A stretch of 64,000 nt of DNA from Janthinobacterium sp. TB1-E2 (GTDB lineage Bacteria; Pseudomonadota; Gammaproteobacteria; Burkholderiales; Burkholderiaceae_D), in contig NZ_CP142523.1 in the NCBI RefSeq assembly GCF_036885605.1, forward strand, positions 310,001 through 374,000, given 5' to 3'. Position numbers and translations under genes: made by a program. This document shows positions 25,911 through 34,114 of this stretch, in pieces. The notes under the pieces were generated by a model. The model worked only from the letters and a program-made list of their open reading frames with translations. It was not told where the DNA came from and ran no database searches. The first letter of the stretch is position 1, and each line of letters starts with the position of its first letter.

Positions 25911-27578
25911 ATGAAGTTTTTATCCAACCTGACCATCGGCACCCGCCTCGCCACAGGCTTTGGCGCCATCGGCGCCATGCTGATCATCATCTCCTGCCTG
26001 GGCATTGCCATGCTGGGCAAGATCAACCAGGGCACCGGCCATATCGTGCATGACAGCATGCCGAAGATCGAGCTCGCCAACAGCGTCTCGGCCAACATCA
26101 ACGACATTGCCATTGCCCTGCGCAACATGATGCTCAGCGCCGATCCGGCCGACCAGCGCAAGCAAACGGACGCCATCCTGGCCGCGCGCCAGGCGGCGGC
26201 CGGCAATCTCGGCAAGCTTGCGAACATGCTCGATTCCGACCGCGAACGCGCGCTGCTGGCCAAGATGAACGACGCCAACACGCGCTACGCGCAGGGGCAA
26301 GAAGCCTTGCTTGAACTGATCAGGAGCGGCACGCCGGACGATAGCAGCGCCTACCTGTACGGCCAGCTGCGCCCCGTCTTGCTCGTCTATAAGCAATTGA
26401 TTGCTGAACAGATCAGCTTGCAAAACACCCTGGCCAACACGGCGGGCGACAATGCCAATGCCACGTATGCCAACACGCGCACCTTGCTGGTCGGCATGTC
26501 GCTGGCGGCCTTGGCCATCGCAGCGGCCTTGGCGTATGGCATCACACGCTCGATCACCGGCCCCGTCGCCACGGCGCTGCAGGTGGCCAACACGGTGGCC
26601 GCAGGCGATTTGCGCAGCCACATCACAGTGCAGTCGCGCGATGAAATGGGGCAACTGTTGCAGGCGCTCAAGCGCATGAACGACAACCTGGCGCAAACGG
26701 TGGGCACCGTGCGCGCCGGCACGGAAACGATCGCCTCGGCCTCGTCCGAAGTGGCGGCGGGCAGCCTGGACCTGTCTGCGCGCACGGAGCAGCAAGCCAG
26801 CTCACTGGAAGAGACGGCCTCCTCCATGGAAGAGCTGACCTCGACCGTCAAGCAGAATGCCGACAATGCGCGCCAGGCGCATGTGCTGGCCGACACGGCC
26901 TCCGGCGTGGCGCAGCGCGGCGGCGCCGTCATCGCGCAAGTGGTGGCGACCATGCGGCAAATCGACGCCTCGTCGAACAAGATCGCGGACATCATCGGCG
27001 TCATCGATGGCATCGCCTTCCAGACCAACATTCTGGCCTTGAACGCGGCCGTGGAAGCGGCGCGCGCAGGCGAGCAGGGCCGCGGCTTCGCCGTCGTGGC
27101 CACGGAAGTGCGCAGCCTGGCGCACCGCTCGGCTGCCGCGGCCAAGGAAATCAAGACCCTGATCGACGACTCGACCCGGAGCGTGGCGGCCGGTAGCGAG
27201 CTCGTGCATCAAGCCGGCAACACCATGACCGACATGGTCGACAGCGTGCGCCGCGTTACCGACATCATGGAAGAAATCACCTCGGCCAGCGCGGAACAGA
27301 CGGCCGGCATCGAGCAAATCAACCAGGCCATCAGCGAGATGGACAACGTCACCCAGCAAAACGCGGCCCTGGTGGAAGAATCGGCAGCAGCGGCGGCGGC
27401 CATGCAGGAGCAGGCGGCGACCCTGGCGCAGGTGGTGAGCGCATTTAAACTGGGCGGCGTGCCAGCGGCGACCTTGCCAACACCTGCCGCGCGGCCAGCG
27501 GCCGGTACGGCAATGCGCGTGGCCGTGGCAGCGGCACCGCAACGCGCCTGCACACCGGCCCAGTGGGAGGAATTCTAG
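25911..27578 (+). CDS. Methyl-accepting chemotaxis protein with CheR-tether pentapeptide
   Basis: A 555-residue chemoreceptor: TM1 (residues 10-30), a four-helix-bundle ligand domain, TM2 (about 190-210), HAMP, and the signalling domain with the conserved tip IIGVIDGIAFQTNILALNAA and [20 protein letters not shown]. The extreme C-terminus ends QWEEF after a flexible Ala/Pro linker, matching the xWxxF pentapeptide that tethers CheR/CheB. The ATG at the start of MKFLSNLT is selected although the frame is open further upstream. Ligand unknown. Confidence 0.95.
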   Translation: MKFLSNLTIGTRLATGFGAIGAMLIIISCLGIAMLGKINQGTGHIVHDSMPKIELANSVSANINDIAIALRNMMLSADPADQRKQTDAILAARQAAAGNLGKLANMLDSDRERALLAKMNDANTRYAQGQEALLELIRSGTPDDSSAYLYGQLRPVLLVYKQLIAEQISLQNTLANTAGDNANATYANTRTLLVGMSLAALAIAAALAYGITRSITGPVATALQVANTVAAGDLRSHITVQSRDEMGQLLQALKRMNDNLAQTVGTVRAGTETIASASSEVAAGSLDLSARTEQQASSLEETASSMEELTSTVKQNADNARQAHVLADTASGVAQRGGAVIAQVVATMRQIDASSNKIADIIGVIDGIAFQTNILALNAAVEAARAGEQGRGFAVVATEVRSLAHRSAAAAKEIKTLIDDSTRSVAAGSELVHQAGNTMTDMVDSVRRVTDIMEEITSASAEQTAGIEQINQAISEMDNVTQQNAALVEESAAAAAAMQEQAATLAQVVSAFKLGGVPAATLPTPAARPAAGTAMRVAVAAAPQRACTPAQWEEF

Positions 27579-27600
27579 AATAGCGCGACGACGGATCACA

Positions 27601-27647
27601 TGAACATAAGATTGAATTTAATCGTATTAAATTCAATTTTATGTTCA
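27601..27647. repeat. 22-bp near-perfect AT-rich inverted repeat
   Basis: Two 22-base arms (27601-27622 and 27626-27647) are separated by CGT. Only one position of the stem is mismatched. The arms read TGAACATAAGATTGAATTTA... and its complement. The palindrome lies in AT-rich sequence between the chemoreceptor and a short open-frame relic and has no following U-tract, so it is not a classical terminator. It could be an operator, a mobile element end or an RNA hairpin. Confidence 0.7.
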
Positions 27648-27729
27648 CTTTAAAAATTAACTGCGGCGTTCATATTCTTCCAATTAAAGACCACAATCCG
27701 CCGGCCGCCGCGACATCACGCGCGACGCC

Positions 27730-27891
27730 ATGCTGCTCGACGTAACCCGTTTCGGCTTCGCCACACGCCAACAGGCGGAAGATGATGTCGATGCCCTGCT
27801 GGTACGCATCGATAAAGCTTTTGCGCAGGTGGCGCCGCTGCTGAACGCAGCCTTGCGGGCACGGATGGGGGAGCGCTTGCGCCCGGCTTAA
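27730..27891 (+). pseudogene. Possible C-terminal remnant of a gene, 53 aa
   Basis: A short open frame on the plus strand encodes MLLDVTRFGFATRQQAEDDV and continues to a basic C-terminus (ARMGERLRPA). Reading upstream in the same frame reaches a TAA at 27685 through RDITRDA, so no full gene is present. The sequence looks protein-like (amphipathic helix), perhaps the tail of a HipA-type protein, but I could not confirm a family. No ribosome site is apparent. This 338-base gap otherwise holds only the palindrome upstream. Confidence 0.3.
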
Positions 27892-27916
27892 GCACGGGCG
27901 TAACTTCACCAGCCGG

Positions 27917-28942
27917 CTAGGAAAGCTCTCCCCGGATGATTGCCGCGCCTGCGCTGAGCGCATTCAACTTGCCTCTTGCGACCTGGCGAGCCAGGGGCGC
28001 CATGCCGCAGTTGGTGCTCGGGTAGAGTTTGTCGGCATCGACAAAGCGCAGCGCTTTGCGCAGGGTGTTGGCCACTTCCTCCGGTGTTTCAATCGTATTG
28101 CTGGCCACGTCGATGGCGCCGACCATCACCTTCTTGCCACGGATGAGTTCAATCAGGTCGATGGGCACACGCGAGTTGTGGCATTCGAGCGAGATGATGT
28201 CGATATTCGATTGCTGCAGCTTCGGGAAAGACTCTTCATATTGGCGCCACTCGGAGCCCAGCGTATTTTTCCAGTCCGTATTGGCCTTGATGCCGTAGCC
28301 GTAGCAGATGTGGACGGCCGTTTCGCATTTGAGTCCTTCGATCGCCCTTTCCAGGGTGGCAATCCCCCAGTCATTGACCTCATCAAAGAAGACATTGAAT
28401 GCAGGTTCGTCAAACTGGATGATGTCGACGCCGGCAGCCTCCAATTCCCTCGCTTCCTGATTGAGGATCTTGGCGAATTCCCAGGCCAGTTTTTCACGGC
28501 TCTTGTAGTGGCTGTCATACAGCGTATCGATCATCGTCATCGGACCTGGCAGGGCCCATTTGATCGGCTGCTTGGTTTGCTGGCGTAAGAACTTGGCGTC
28601 TTCCACAAACACCGGCTTCGGGCGGCTCACCGCGCCCACGACGGTCGGCACGCTCGCATCGTAGCGGTCACGGATCCTGACAGTCTCGCGTTTGTCAAAA
28701 TCCACGCCACTCAGATGCTCGATAAACGTGGTGACGAAATGCTGACGGGTCTGTTCGCCGTCACTGACGATATCGATGCCTGCGTGCTGCTGTTCCTGCA
28801 GCGACAAACGCAGAGCATCCTGTTTGCCCTCGATCAATTCCTCGTCCTGTAATTTCCACGGCGACCACAGTTTTTCAGGCTGCGCCAGCCAGGAAGGTTT
28901 GGGCAAGCTGCCGGCAGTGGAAGTAGGCAATAATTTTTTCAT
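27917..28942 (-). CDS. mesD: Core methionine synthase, MesD type (MetE C-terminal domain only)
   Basis: A 341-residue protein equivalent to the catalytic C-terminal half of cobalamin-independent MetE, without the N-terminal folate-tunnel half. The zinc ligands are present: His and Cys in VHICYGYG, Glu in IISLECHNSR and Cys in PSTNCGMAPLAR. It makes methionine from homocysteine and a methyl donor. It sits in one minus-strand unit with a DUF1852 gene and a flavin reductase gene, the arrangement described for MesD with its partner MesX (published work, as I recall it, finds MesD needs MesX and oxygen). The subtype is inferred from the neighbour. Confidence 0.85.
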   Translation of the reverse strand: MKKLLPTSTAGSLPKPSWLAQPEKLWSPWKLQDEELIEGKQDALRLSLQEQQHAGIDIVSDGEQTRQHFVTTFIEHLSGVDFDKRETVRIRDRYDASVPTVVGAVSRPKPVFVEDAKFLRQQTKQPIKWALPGPMTMIDTLYDSHYKSREKLAWEFAKILNQEARELEAAGVDIIQFDEPAFNVFFDEVNDWGIATLERAIEGLKCETAVHICYGYGIKANTDWKNTLGSEWRQYEESFPKLQQSNIDIISLECHNSRVPIDLIELIRGKKVMVGAIDVASNTIETPEEVANTLRKALRFVDADKLYPSTNCGMAPLARQVARGKLNALSAGAAIIRGELS

Positions 28943-28969
28943 GTTGAATGCTTTCGTTTATTTTTTTAA

Positions 28970-29947
28970 TCAGAGCGCGTAGTTCGCAGACCATTGTTCA
29001 AGAATATTCTTGTAGGGCTTGATGAAGTGCTCTTCCGTATATTTGCCCTGCTTGACCGCCAGCTGGCTGCGCTCTTCCCGGTCATAGACAATTTGCGTCA
29101 ATGAGTAATCCTGGTTCTTCAGGCTGGGCTGATACAACTTCCCCGCCGCGGAATTGGCGTTGTAAATTTCGGGCCGGTAGATCTTTTGGAACGTTTCCAT
29201 CGTGCTGATGGTGCCGATCAGTTCAAGATTGCTGTAGTCGCCAAGCAGATCGCCGATAAAGTAGAAAGCCAGCGGCGCGGAGCTGTTGGGCGGCATGAAA
29301 TAGCGCACCTGCATCCCCATCTTTTCGAAATATTCATCCGTCGAAGAGAACTCATTTTGTTGGTACTCGACGCCGAGGATAGGGTGCTGGTTTTCAGTGC
29401 GCTGATAGGTCTTGCTGCTCGAGGCGCTGATGCAGATCACGGGTGGCTTGCTGAAGTGCGCTTTATAGGTGTCTGACCTGACAAAGTGCTTGAACAGCTT
29501 GCCATGGAAATCGCCGAAATTGTCCGGCGTGCCAAACGTGGATTTATTATTGTTGTGCTCTGGCAGCAGCACGCTGAAGTCGTAATCGCGCACGTAGGAG
29601 GAGAAGTTATTCCCGGCGATGCCATCGATGCGCTCATTGGTTTTTTTATCGATGATGTTCGGCTTCAATATCTCGATCAATGGAATATTGTCGCCTTCGG
29701 CATCGATATTCAACGCGACGGAAATGATTTCAAGCTCGACCGAGTAACGGTCTGCGGTCGGATTGTCCCAGTGCGCCAGGTTGTTGAAGCGGCTGTCGAT
29801 CATTTTCAAGGTATTGCGCAAGTTCTCCTGGCGACGCTCTCCCCGGGCCAGATTGGCAAAGTTGGTCGTCAATCGCGTGCTGTCCGATGGGTGATAGTTT
29901 TCATCGAAAACAATGCTCTTGATGCTGAATACAAAATCTTTGCTCAT
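28970..29947 (-). CDS. mesX: DUF1852 protein, MesX-type partner of core methionine synthase
   Basis: A 325-residue soluble protein beginning MSKDFVFSIKSIVFDENYHP and carrying the DUF1852 block around YFMPPNSSAPLAFYFIGDLL. DUF1852 proteins are named MesX where they are required for MesD activity. The family has no established catalytic mechanism. The gene lies 27 bases upstream of the methionine synthase gene and 60 bases downstream of the flavin reductase gene, all on the minus strand. Confidence 0.85.
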   Translation of the reverse strand: MSKDFVFSIKSIVFDENYHPSDSTRLTTNFANLARGERRQENLRNTLKMIDSRFNNLAHWDNPTADRYSVELEIISVALNIDAEGDNIPLIEILKPNIIDKKTNERIDGIAGNNFSSYVRDYDFSVLLPEHNNNKSTFGTPDNFGDFHGKLFKHFVRSDTYKAHFSKPPVICISASSSKTYQRTENQHPILGVEYQQNEFSSTDEYFEKMGMQVRYFMPPNSSAPLAFYFIGDLLGDYSNLELIGTISTMETFQKIYRPEIYNANSAAGKLYQPSLKNQDYSLTQIVYDREERSQLAVKQGKYTEEHFIKPYKNILEQWSANYAL

Positions 29948-30007
29948 GGTGATCTGTCCTGGTTTCTGCGAAAAGATGAATATGTTGATTGACCGTGGTG
30001 ATGCGTA

Positions 30008-30601
30008 TCAGGCCGCGACCAGCTCTTCAGCAGTGGCGGATCTCGCATGGCGCGTCAAGCCGATCAAGGGCAATGCCCGTTGCACCGCCAAGGTGGCGCG
30101 CTGGAGCAGAGCCTCGTCCTGCAGGCGGTAGTCGGTAAAGTCCTTGTCGGTCGCGTAGACGCCCAGCGGCAATGTGCGTGCCTGGAAAAAGCTGAACAGC
30201 GGCCGCAACTGGTGGTCGATCATCAGGGCATGGCGCTCGCTGCCGCCGGTGGCTGCCAGCAAGACGGGCTTGTCGATCAAGGCATCCTGGTCAATGAAGT
30301 CGAAGAAGTGCTTGAACAGGCCCGTGTACGCGCCACGATAGACCGGTGTCGCCACCACCAGGATGTCCGCTTGCTCGACCGCCGCCAATTCCCGCTCCAC
30401 CGTCTCGGGCAGGTGGGAGCGCCAGGTTGCGCCGGCCAGCTGCGGCGCGAGCTGCCCCAGTTCGACCAGGCGTTGTTCGCACAGCACTTCCTCGGCGATC
30501 AGGTCCATCAGGTGCTCGGCCAGGGCGGCAGCCTTGGAAGGGCGTTGCAGCCCGCCGGAAACGGCGACTAAGCGAAGTGGACGTGTCATGTTTGCTTTCA
30601 T
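30008..30601 (-). CDS. NADPH-dependent FMN reductase (SsuE/MsuE family)
   Basis: A 197-residue flavodoxin-like reductase: LVAVSGGLQRPSKAAALAEH flavin phosphate loop, ATPVYRGAYTGLFKHFFDFI and LLAATGGSERHALMIDHQLR, all hallmarks of MsuE/SsuE-type proteins that deliver reduced flavin to monooxygenases. Two in-frame ATGs are possible (30601, used, and 30589); neither has a clear ribosome site. It heads the operon with the MesX and MesD genes, suggesting that reduced flavin or oxygen chemistry takes part in that methionine synthase system. Confidence 0.88.
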   Translation of the reverse strand: MKANMTRPLRLVAVSGGLQRPSKAAALAEHLMDLIAEEVLCEQRLVELGQLAPQLAGATWRSHLPETVERELAAVEQADILVVATPVYRGAYTGLFKHFFDFIDQDALIDKPVLLAATGGSERHALMIDHQLRPLFSFFQARTLPLGVYATDKDFTDYRLQDEALLQRATLAVQRALPLIGLTRHARSATAEELVAA

Positions 30602-30686
30602 AGGGAGTGATGCGCGAGGGCTAAGAATGCCAACAGCAAGAGGACGGATGATAACGGGGGGAATCGATGAAGTATAATGGTCTTAT

Positions 30687-30716
30687 TTCATACATCCATG
30701 AATATGGCTCATTTCA
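30687..30716. promoter_or_regulatory. Candidate MetR-type binding region (TTCA/TGAA dyads)
   Basis: TTCA-N8-TGAA at 30687-30702 is followed by a further TTCA at 30713-30716 immediately before the LysR start. MetR sites are built from TGAA and TTCA half-sites, but the spacing here differs from the usual TGAA-N5-TTCA. The region lies between the divergent methionine operon and the MetR-like gene. Confidence 0.35.
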
Positions 30717-31598
30717 ATGCTTGAACGCATCCACCTCAGCATCGTCCAGCAAGTCGAAAAGCAAGGGTCCTTGACGGCCGCCGCAGGCGTGCTGAACCTG
30801 ACCCAGTCGGCCTTGAGCCACAGCATGAAGAAGCTGGAGCAGCAACTGGGCACCGACGTCTGGCTGCGCGAAGGGCGCAACCTGCGCCTGACGCAGGCCG
30901 GCCAGTATTTGCTGGCGGTGGCGAACCGGGTGCTGCCGCAACTGGACCTGGCCGAAGAGCGCCTGGGCCAGTTCGCGCAGGGCGAGCGCGGCGCGCTGCG
31001 CATCGGCATGGAATGCCACCCTTGCTACCAGTGGCTGCTCAAGGTAGTGTCGCCCTATCTGGCCGCATGGCCCGACGTGGATGTGGACGTCAAGCAGAAG
31101 TTCCAGTTCGGCGGGATCGGCGCGCTCTTCGGCTACGAGATCGACCTGCTGGTCACGCCCGACCCGCTGTACAAGCCGGGACTGACATTCGAGCCCGTGT
31201 TCGACTACGAGCAGGTGCTGGTCGTGGCCAAGGGCCATGCCCTGGCGTCGGCTGCTTATGTGAAGCCCCAGCAACTGACGCAGGAAGTGCTGATCAGTTA
31301 CCCCGTGGACATCGAACGCCTGGACATCTACAACCAGTTCCTGTTGCCGGCCGGTGTCACGCCCAAGCGCCACAAAGCCATCGAAACCACGGACATCATG
31401 CTGCAGATGGTAGCCAGCGGCCGCGGCGTGGCCGCCCTGCCGCGCTGGCTGGTCGAGGAATACGCGGCCAAGATGGACGTCGTGCCTGTGCGGCTGGGCC
31501 AGCGCGGCATCGCCAAGCAGATCTTCCTGGGGGCACGCGAGACGGACACCGCCATCGACTACGTCAAGGCCTTCATCGCCATGGCGCAAGGAAGCTAA
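30717..31598 (+). CDS. MetR-like LysR-family regulator
   Basis: A 293-residue LysR regulator resembling MetR in its N-terminus (SLTAAAGVLNLTQSALSHSM helix-turn-helix) and effector domain (ALRIGMECHPCYQWLLKVV, a MetR-like HPCYxWL motif). MetR responds to homocysteine and controls methionine genes. Its position between the MesD operon and the methylenetetrahydrofolate-reductase-like gene supports this role. It is followed by that gene after 13 bases. Confidence 0.88.
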   Translation: MLERIHLSIVQQVEKQGSLTAAAGVLNLTQSALSHSMKKLEQQLGTDVWLREGRNLRLTQAGQYLLAVANRVLPQLDLAEERLGQFAQGERGALRIGMECHPCYQWLLKVVSPYLAAWPDVDVDVKQKFQFGGIGALFGYEIDLLVTPDPLYKPGLTFEPVFDYEQVLVVAKGHALASAAYVKPQQLTQEVLISYPVDIERLDIYNQFLLPAGVTPKRHKAIETTDIMLQMVASGRGVAALPRWLVEEYAAKMDVVPVRLGQRGIAKQIFLGARETDTAIDYVKAFIAMAQGS

Positions 31599-31611
31599 GG
31601 TAAAACCGTTG

Positions 31612-32478
31612 ATGCATCGCGATAATCCCAGGCCCGCCGGCAACATCACGCACGCCTATTCCCTGGAAGTCAGTACGAAAGACATTGCTGCTTTGAGCGC
31701 GGCGGCGCCGCGGATATTGACCGGGTCCACCATTGCCATTCCCTACCTGCCACGCGAGAACGACGACGCGCGCCTGGCCGCGGCGCGGGCCGTGCGCAGA
31801 CTCGGCTTCGAGCCCATGCCGCACTTGTCCGCGCGCCGTATCGCTTCGCTCGCCGGGTTTGAATTATTCGTCCAGCGCGCGGCCGCTGAAGCGGGCGTCG
31901 AGCGCTGCTTCGTCATCGCTGGCGATCCATCGATCCCGGTGGGGCCGTTTGCCGACAGTGCTGCGCTGATCGACACAGGTATTTTTGAGCGCGCGGGCAT
32001 GAAAGTGATCGGCGTGGGTGGCCACCCGGAAGGCCATCCGGTGATGAGCAAGGCCGAACAGTGGGAGGTGCTTGAACGCAAGTGCCACAGCATCGAGATG
32101 CGTGGCATGGCGCCCTTGATCGTCACGCAATTCGCCTTTGATGCCGACATCGTGTTGACGTGGCTGGAAGCGCTGCGCGCGCACGGCATCAACCATCCCG
32201 TGCGCGTGGGCGTGCCGGGCCCCGCGAGCATCGCGGTGCTGGCGCGCTATGCCGCAGTATGCGGCGTGGGCGCCTGCGCATCGATGTGGTCAAAGTACGG
32301 GGTCTCAATCGGCAAGCTGTTCGGCACAGCAGGCCCCGATCTGTTTGTCGAGTGCCTGGCCGCCGGGCTGACAGCAGCGCATGGCAAGGTCAGCCTGCAT
32401 TTCTTTCCCTTTGGCGGCATCGCACAGTCCGTCAAGTGGATAGAGCAGTACCGTGCTCGTACCGACCCAGGCCGTTGA
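31612..32478 (+). CDS. Methylenetetrahydrofolate reductase-like protein
   Basis: A 288-residue TIM-barrel protein of the MetF family, shorter and divergent: ITHAYSLEVSTKDIAAL, then PYLPRENDDARLAAARAVRR, HLSARRIASLAGFELFVQRA and FVIAGDPSIPVGPFADSAAL, the last matching the MTHFR AL(x)GDPP-type loop. It may make or use a methyl-folate or related donor. ATG preceded by AAGG at moderate spacing was used; an overlapping TTG lies three bases upstream. It is cotranscribed with the MetR-like gene and faces the MesD operon, suggesting a link to methyl supply. Confidence 0.78.
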   Translation: MHRDNPRPAGNITHAYSLEVSTKDIAALSAAAPRILTGSTIAIPYLPRENDDARLAAARAVRRLGFEPMPHLSARRIASLAGFELFVQRAAAEAGVERCFVIAGDPSIPVGPFADSAALIDTGIFERAGMKVIGVGGHPEGHPVMSKAEQWEVLERKCHSIEMRGMAPLIVTQFAFDADIVLTWLEALRAHGINHPVRVGVPGPASIAVLARYAAVCGVGACASMWSKYGVSIGKLFGTAGPDLFVECLAAGLTAAHGKVSLHFFPFGGIAQSVKWIEQYRARTDPGR

Positions 32479-32529
32479 GCATCACATCTTAAATACCAAG
32501 CTAGGGGTCGATGCCATTCGACGCCCGTG

Positions 32530-32664
32530 ATGGCATCAAAGCTGCAGGCCGACGATACGCCCATCCCGATACTAGCGCCCGGAAACGGAAAAATCTGGGA
32601 AGCGCGCTAGTGGGCCGACATATGCGACGACTACCTCTCCGACAGCACCGCGCCACCGGCGTGA
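32530..32664 (+). pseudogene. Degenerate IS66-family transposase (TnpC) fragment
   Basis: The plus-strand frame reads LQADDTPIPILAPGNGK, a close match to the LHADDTPVPVLAPGNGK block of IS66 transposases, and further on DDYLSDSTAPPA, matching the DxRPxGSTAPPA block. An internal TAG at 32608-32610 and a TGA at 32662 show that it is a relic. Neither flank continues the protein. It marks the left border of the AT-richer island and is the only mobile-element trace I see there. Confidence 0.72.
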
Positions 32665-33010
32665 TCGTACAAAGAAGGTCTGTATAACTGAGGCCCGTTG
32701 ATGTAGCATAAAAAATAAACGCAAATATCCCTATCGCAGCGGCTCCCCAATTCGCTTCGGAGTATTGAAAAATATAGTCTGTATCTATGCCCAATACAAC
32801 TGAATATTCTTATCAAAACAGACTAGTCAGCAATTCGGCGCAAGGCTAACGACAAAAAAAGTAGGATATTCTTTAAAGCCGATAAACAGTACATTCAGTC
32901 AATAGTAGAATGAGATTCTGAACAATGCACTCACTGAATCACCACTAAAATAGACCGAATTTCGTCAAAAAATCCGTACTCAGACAATACTTCAATGCTC
33001 TGTATCAAAT
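32665..33010. other. AT-rich non-coding stretch at island border
   Basis: After the IS66 relic the sequence turns clearly AT-richer. Short minus-strand open frames in this interval have no ribosome sites or recognisable protein features, and the overlap with the relic explains part of them. I see no repeat, RNA gene or convincing promoter here. Confidence 0.5.
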
Positions 33011-34114
33011 TTACTTTGCCCAGTCGATACGAACAAAGAATATAGTCCCAACTTGATATCCGATATGTTTGTCATGTTGAAGACGGCCAACAACAATACC
33101 CGGAGCAATGTTTAAAGACTTTGCAAAGTTTGAAATAGTAGAAAGGCTGAAATCTCGTTGAGCAAGGAACTTATGATATTGCTCTGGAGGTATCAAAAAG
33201 TCACTAGAAAAATTGTTCGCCTCTATTTCTTGCAAATTCTCAGATGCTTTTTTTTGTTCAATAAAAATATCTCTCTTCCCATGTAAAAGAATGTGTCCAG
33301 CCTCATGGAAAAAAGAAAACCACAACTGATCAGCCCTCTTGTAGTGAAGGCTCAATTGGATAAGCGCTTTGTCAGAGGAAAGCCAACGAGTTGCTCCGCA
33401 TATTCCTAATTTAGGGAATTCTGGAACAAGAACGACGGCAACACCGGCCGCTGCGCAAGCCGCAGTCATCGTTTTGAGGGACGAATTAATATCGTCATGA
33501 CTTGTGAGGTCACGAACTTTAATTAGCGCTGCTTTAAAACGAGTTGCGTCGAATGGCTCGCATTTCACTTCCCGTCCGTTGAGCTCACCTTTTCTCAACC
33601 AAGTTGCCGTTAGACTCAATTCCGTCGAATCATGAGTAGAAGATTTGCGGAATGCAGTCGCCTCCTTCCCCCTCATCCATACTTCGTTCCAAGCTTCTGG
33701 CGATGCCACTCCGAAAAACTTTAGCAGCTCTTCAACAAGCTCAACTTTATCGGTTCGAGCGTTAATCCAGCTTCGCTTAACCATTTCCGTAATCGGAAAA
33801 TTGGATAACCAACCTATATGTTGGCTTAACCGCTGTCTTTCCTCTATTCGAGCCAATGCAGCTCGGTAATTCTGCTCCAAAGTGTTCCAATAGGATGAAG
33901 GGAAGCCAAGAACTCGTTCTAGTTGAAGCGCGGTCTCAGGAGTAATTGCAGCCTTTCCTTTAGCGATTTCGTTAATTGTCTTTTTGGGGCGTCCCGTTCT
34001 TTCAGCAAGATCTGCCTGTGAAAGACCGACTGCGTCAAGCAACTCCACCAAGCTATCTCCTGGAGGAACTGCATAATTCGGCGTGAACGGACGATGCGCG
34101 AGTTTAGTAGTCAT
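33011..34114 (-). CDS. HigA-type HTH protein with ImmA/IrrE metallopeptidase domain
   Basis: A 367-residue fusion. Residues 20-75 are an XRE-like helix-turn-helix (LLDAVGLSQADLAERTGRPK, then TINEIAKGKAAITPETALQL). Residues about 200-345 form an ImmA/IrrE zinc peptidase with the HEAGH motif (FFHEAGHILLHGKRD) and the downstream ANNFSSDFLIP. Such proteins can be antitoxins or stress-controlled repressors that cleave or inactivate a partner. It starts inside the end of the upstream killer-protein gene (ATGA). Codon use is AT-richer than in the flanks. Confidence 0.88.
   Translation of the reverse strand: MTTKLAHRPFTPNYAVPPGDSLVELLDAVGLSQADLAERTGRPKKTINEIAKGKAAITPETALQLERVLGFPSSYWNTLEQNYRAALARIEERQRLSQHIGWLSNFPITEMVKRSWINARTDKVELVEELLKFFGVASPEAWNEVWMRGKEATAFRKSSTHDSTELSLTATWLRKGELNGREVKCEPFDATRFKAALIKVRDLTSHDDINSSLKTMTAACAAAGVAVVLVPEFPKLGICGATRWLSSDKALIQLSLHYKRADQLWFSFFHEAGHILLHGKRDIFIEQKKASENLQEIEANNFSSDFLIPPEQYHKFLAQRDFSLSTISNFAKSLNIAPGIVVGRLQHDKHIGYQVGTIFFVRIDWAK

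Noticed and set aside
27670..27963. 97-residue minus-strand open frame
   Set aside because: Compositionally unlike a protein and overlaps the methionine synthase end; the plus-strand remnant is more protein-like.
32501..32816. Two minus-strand open frames of 61-97 residues
   Set aside because: They overlap the IS66 relic in the other strand, have no ribosome site and no family resemblance.
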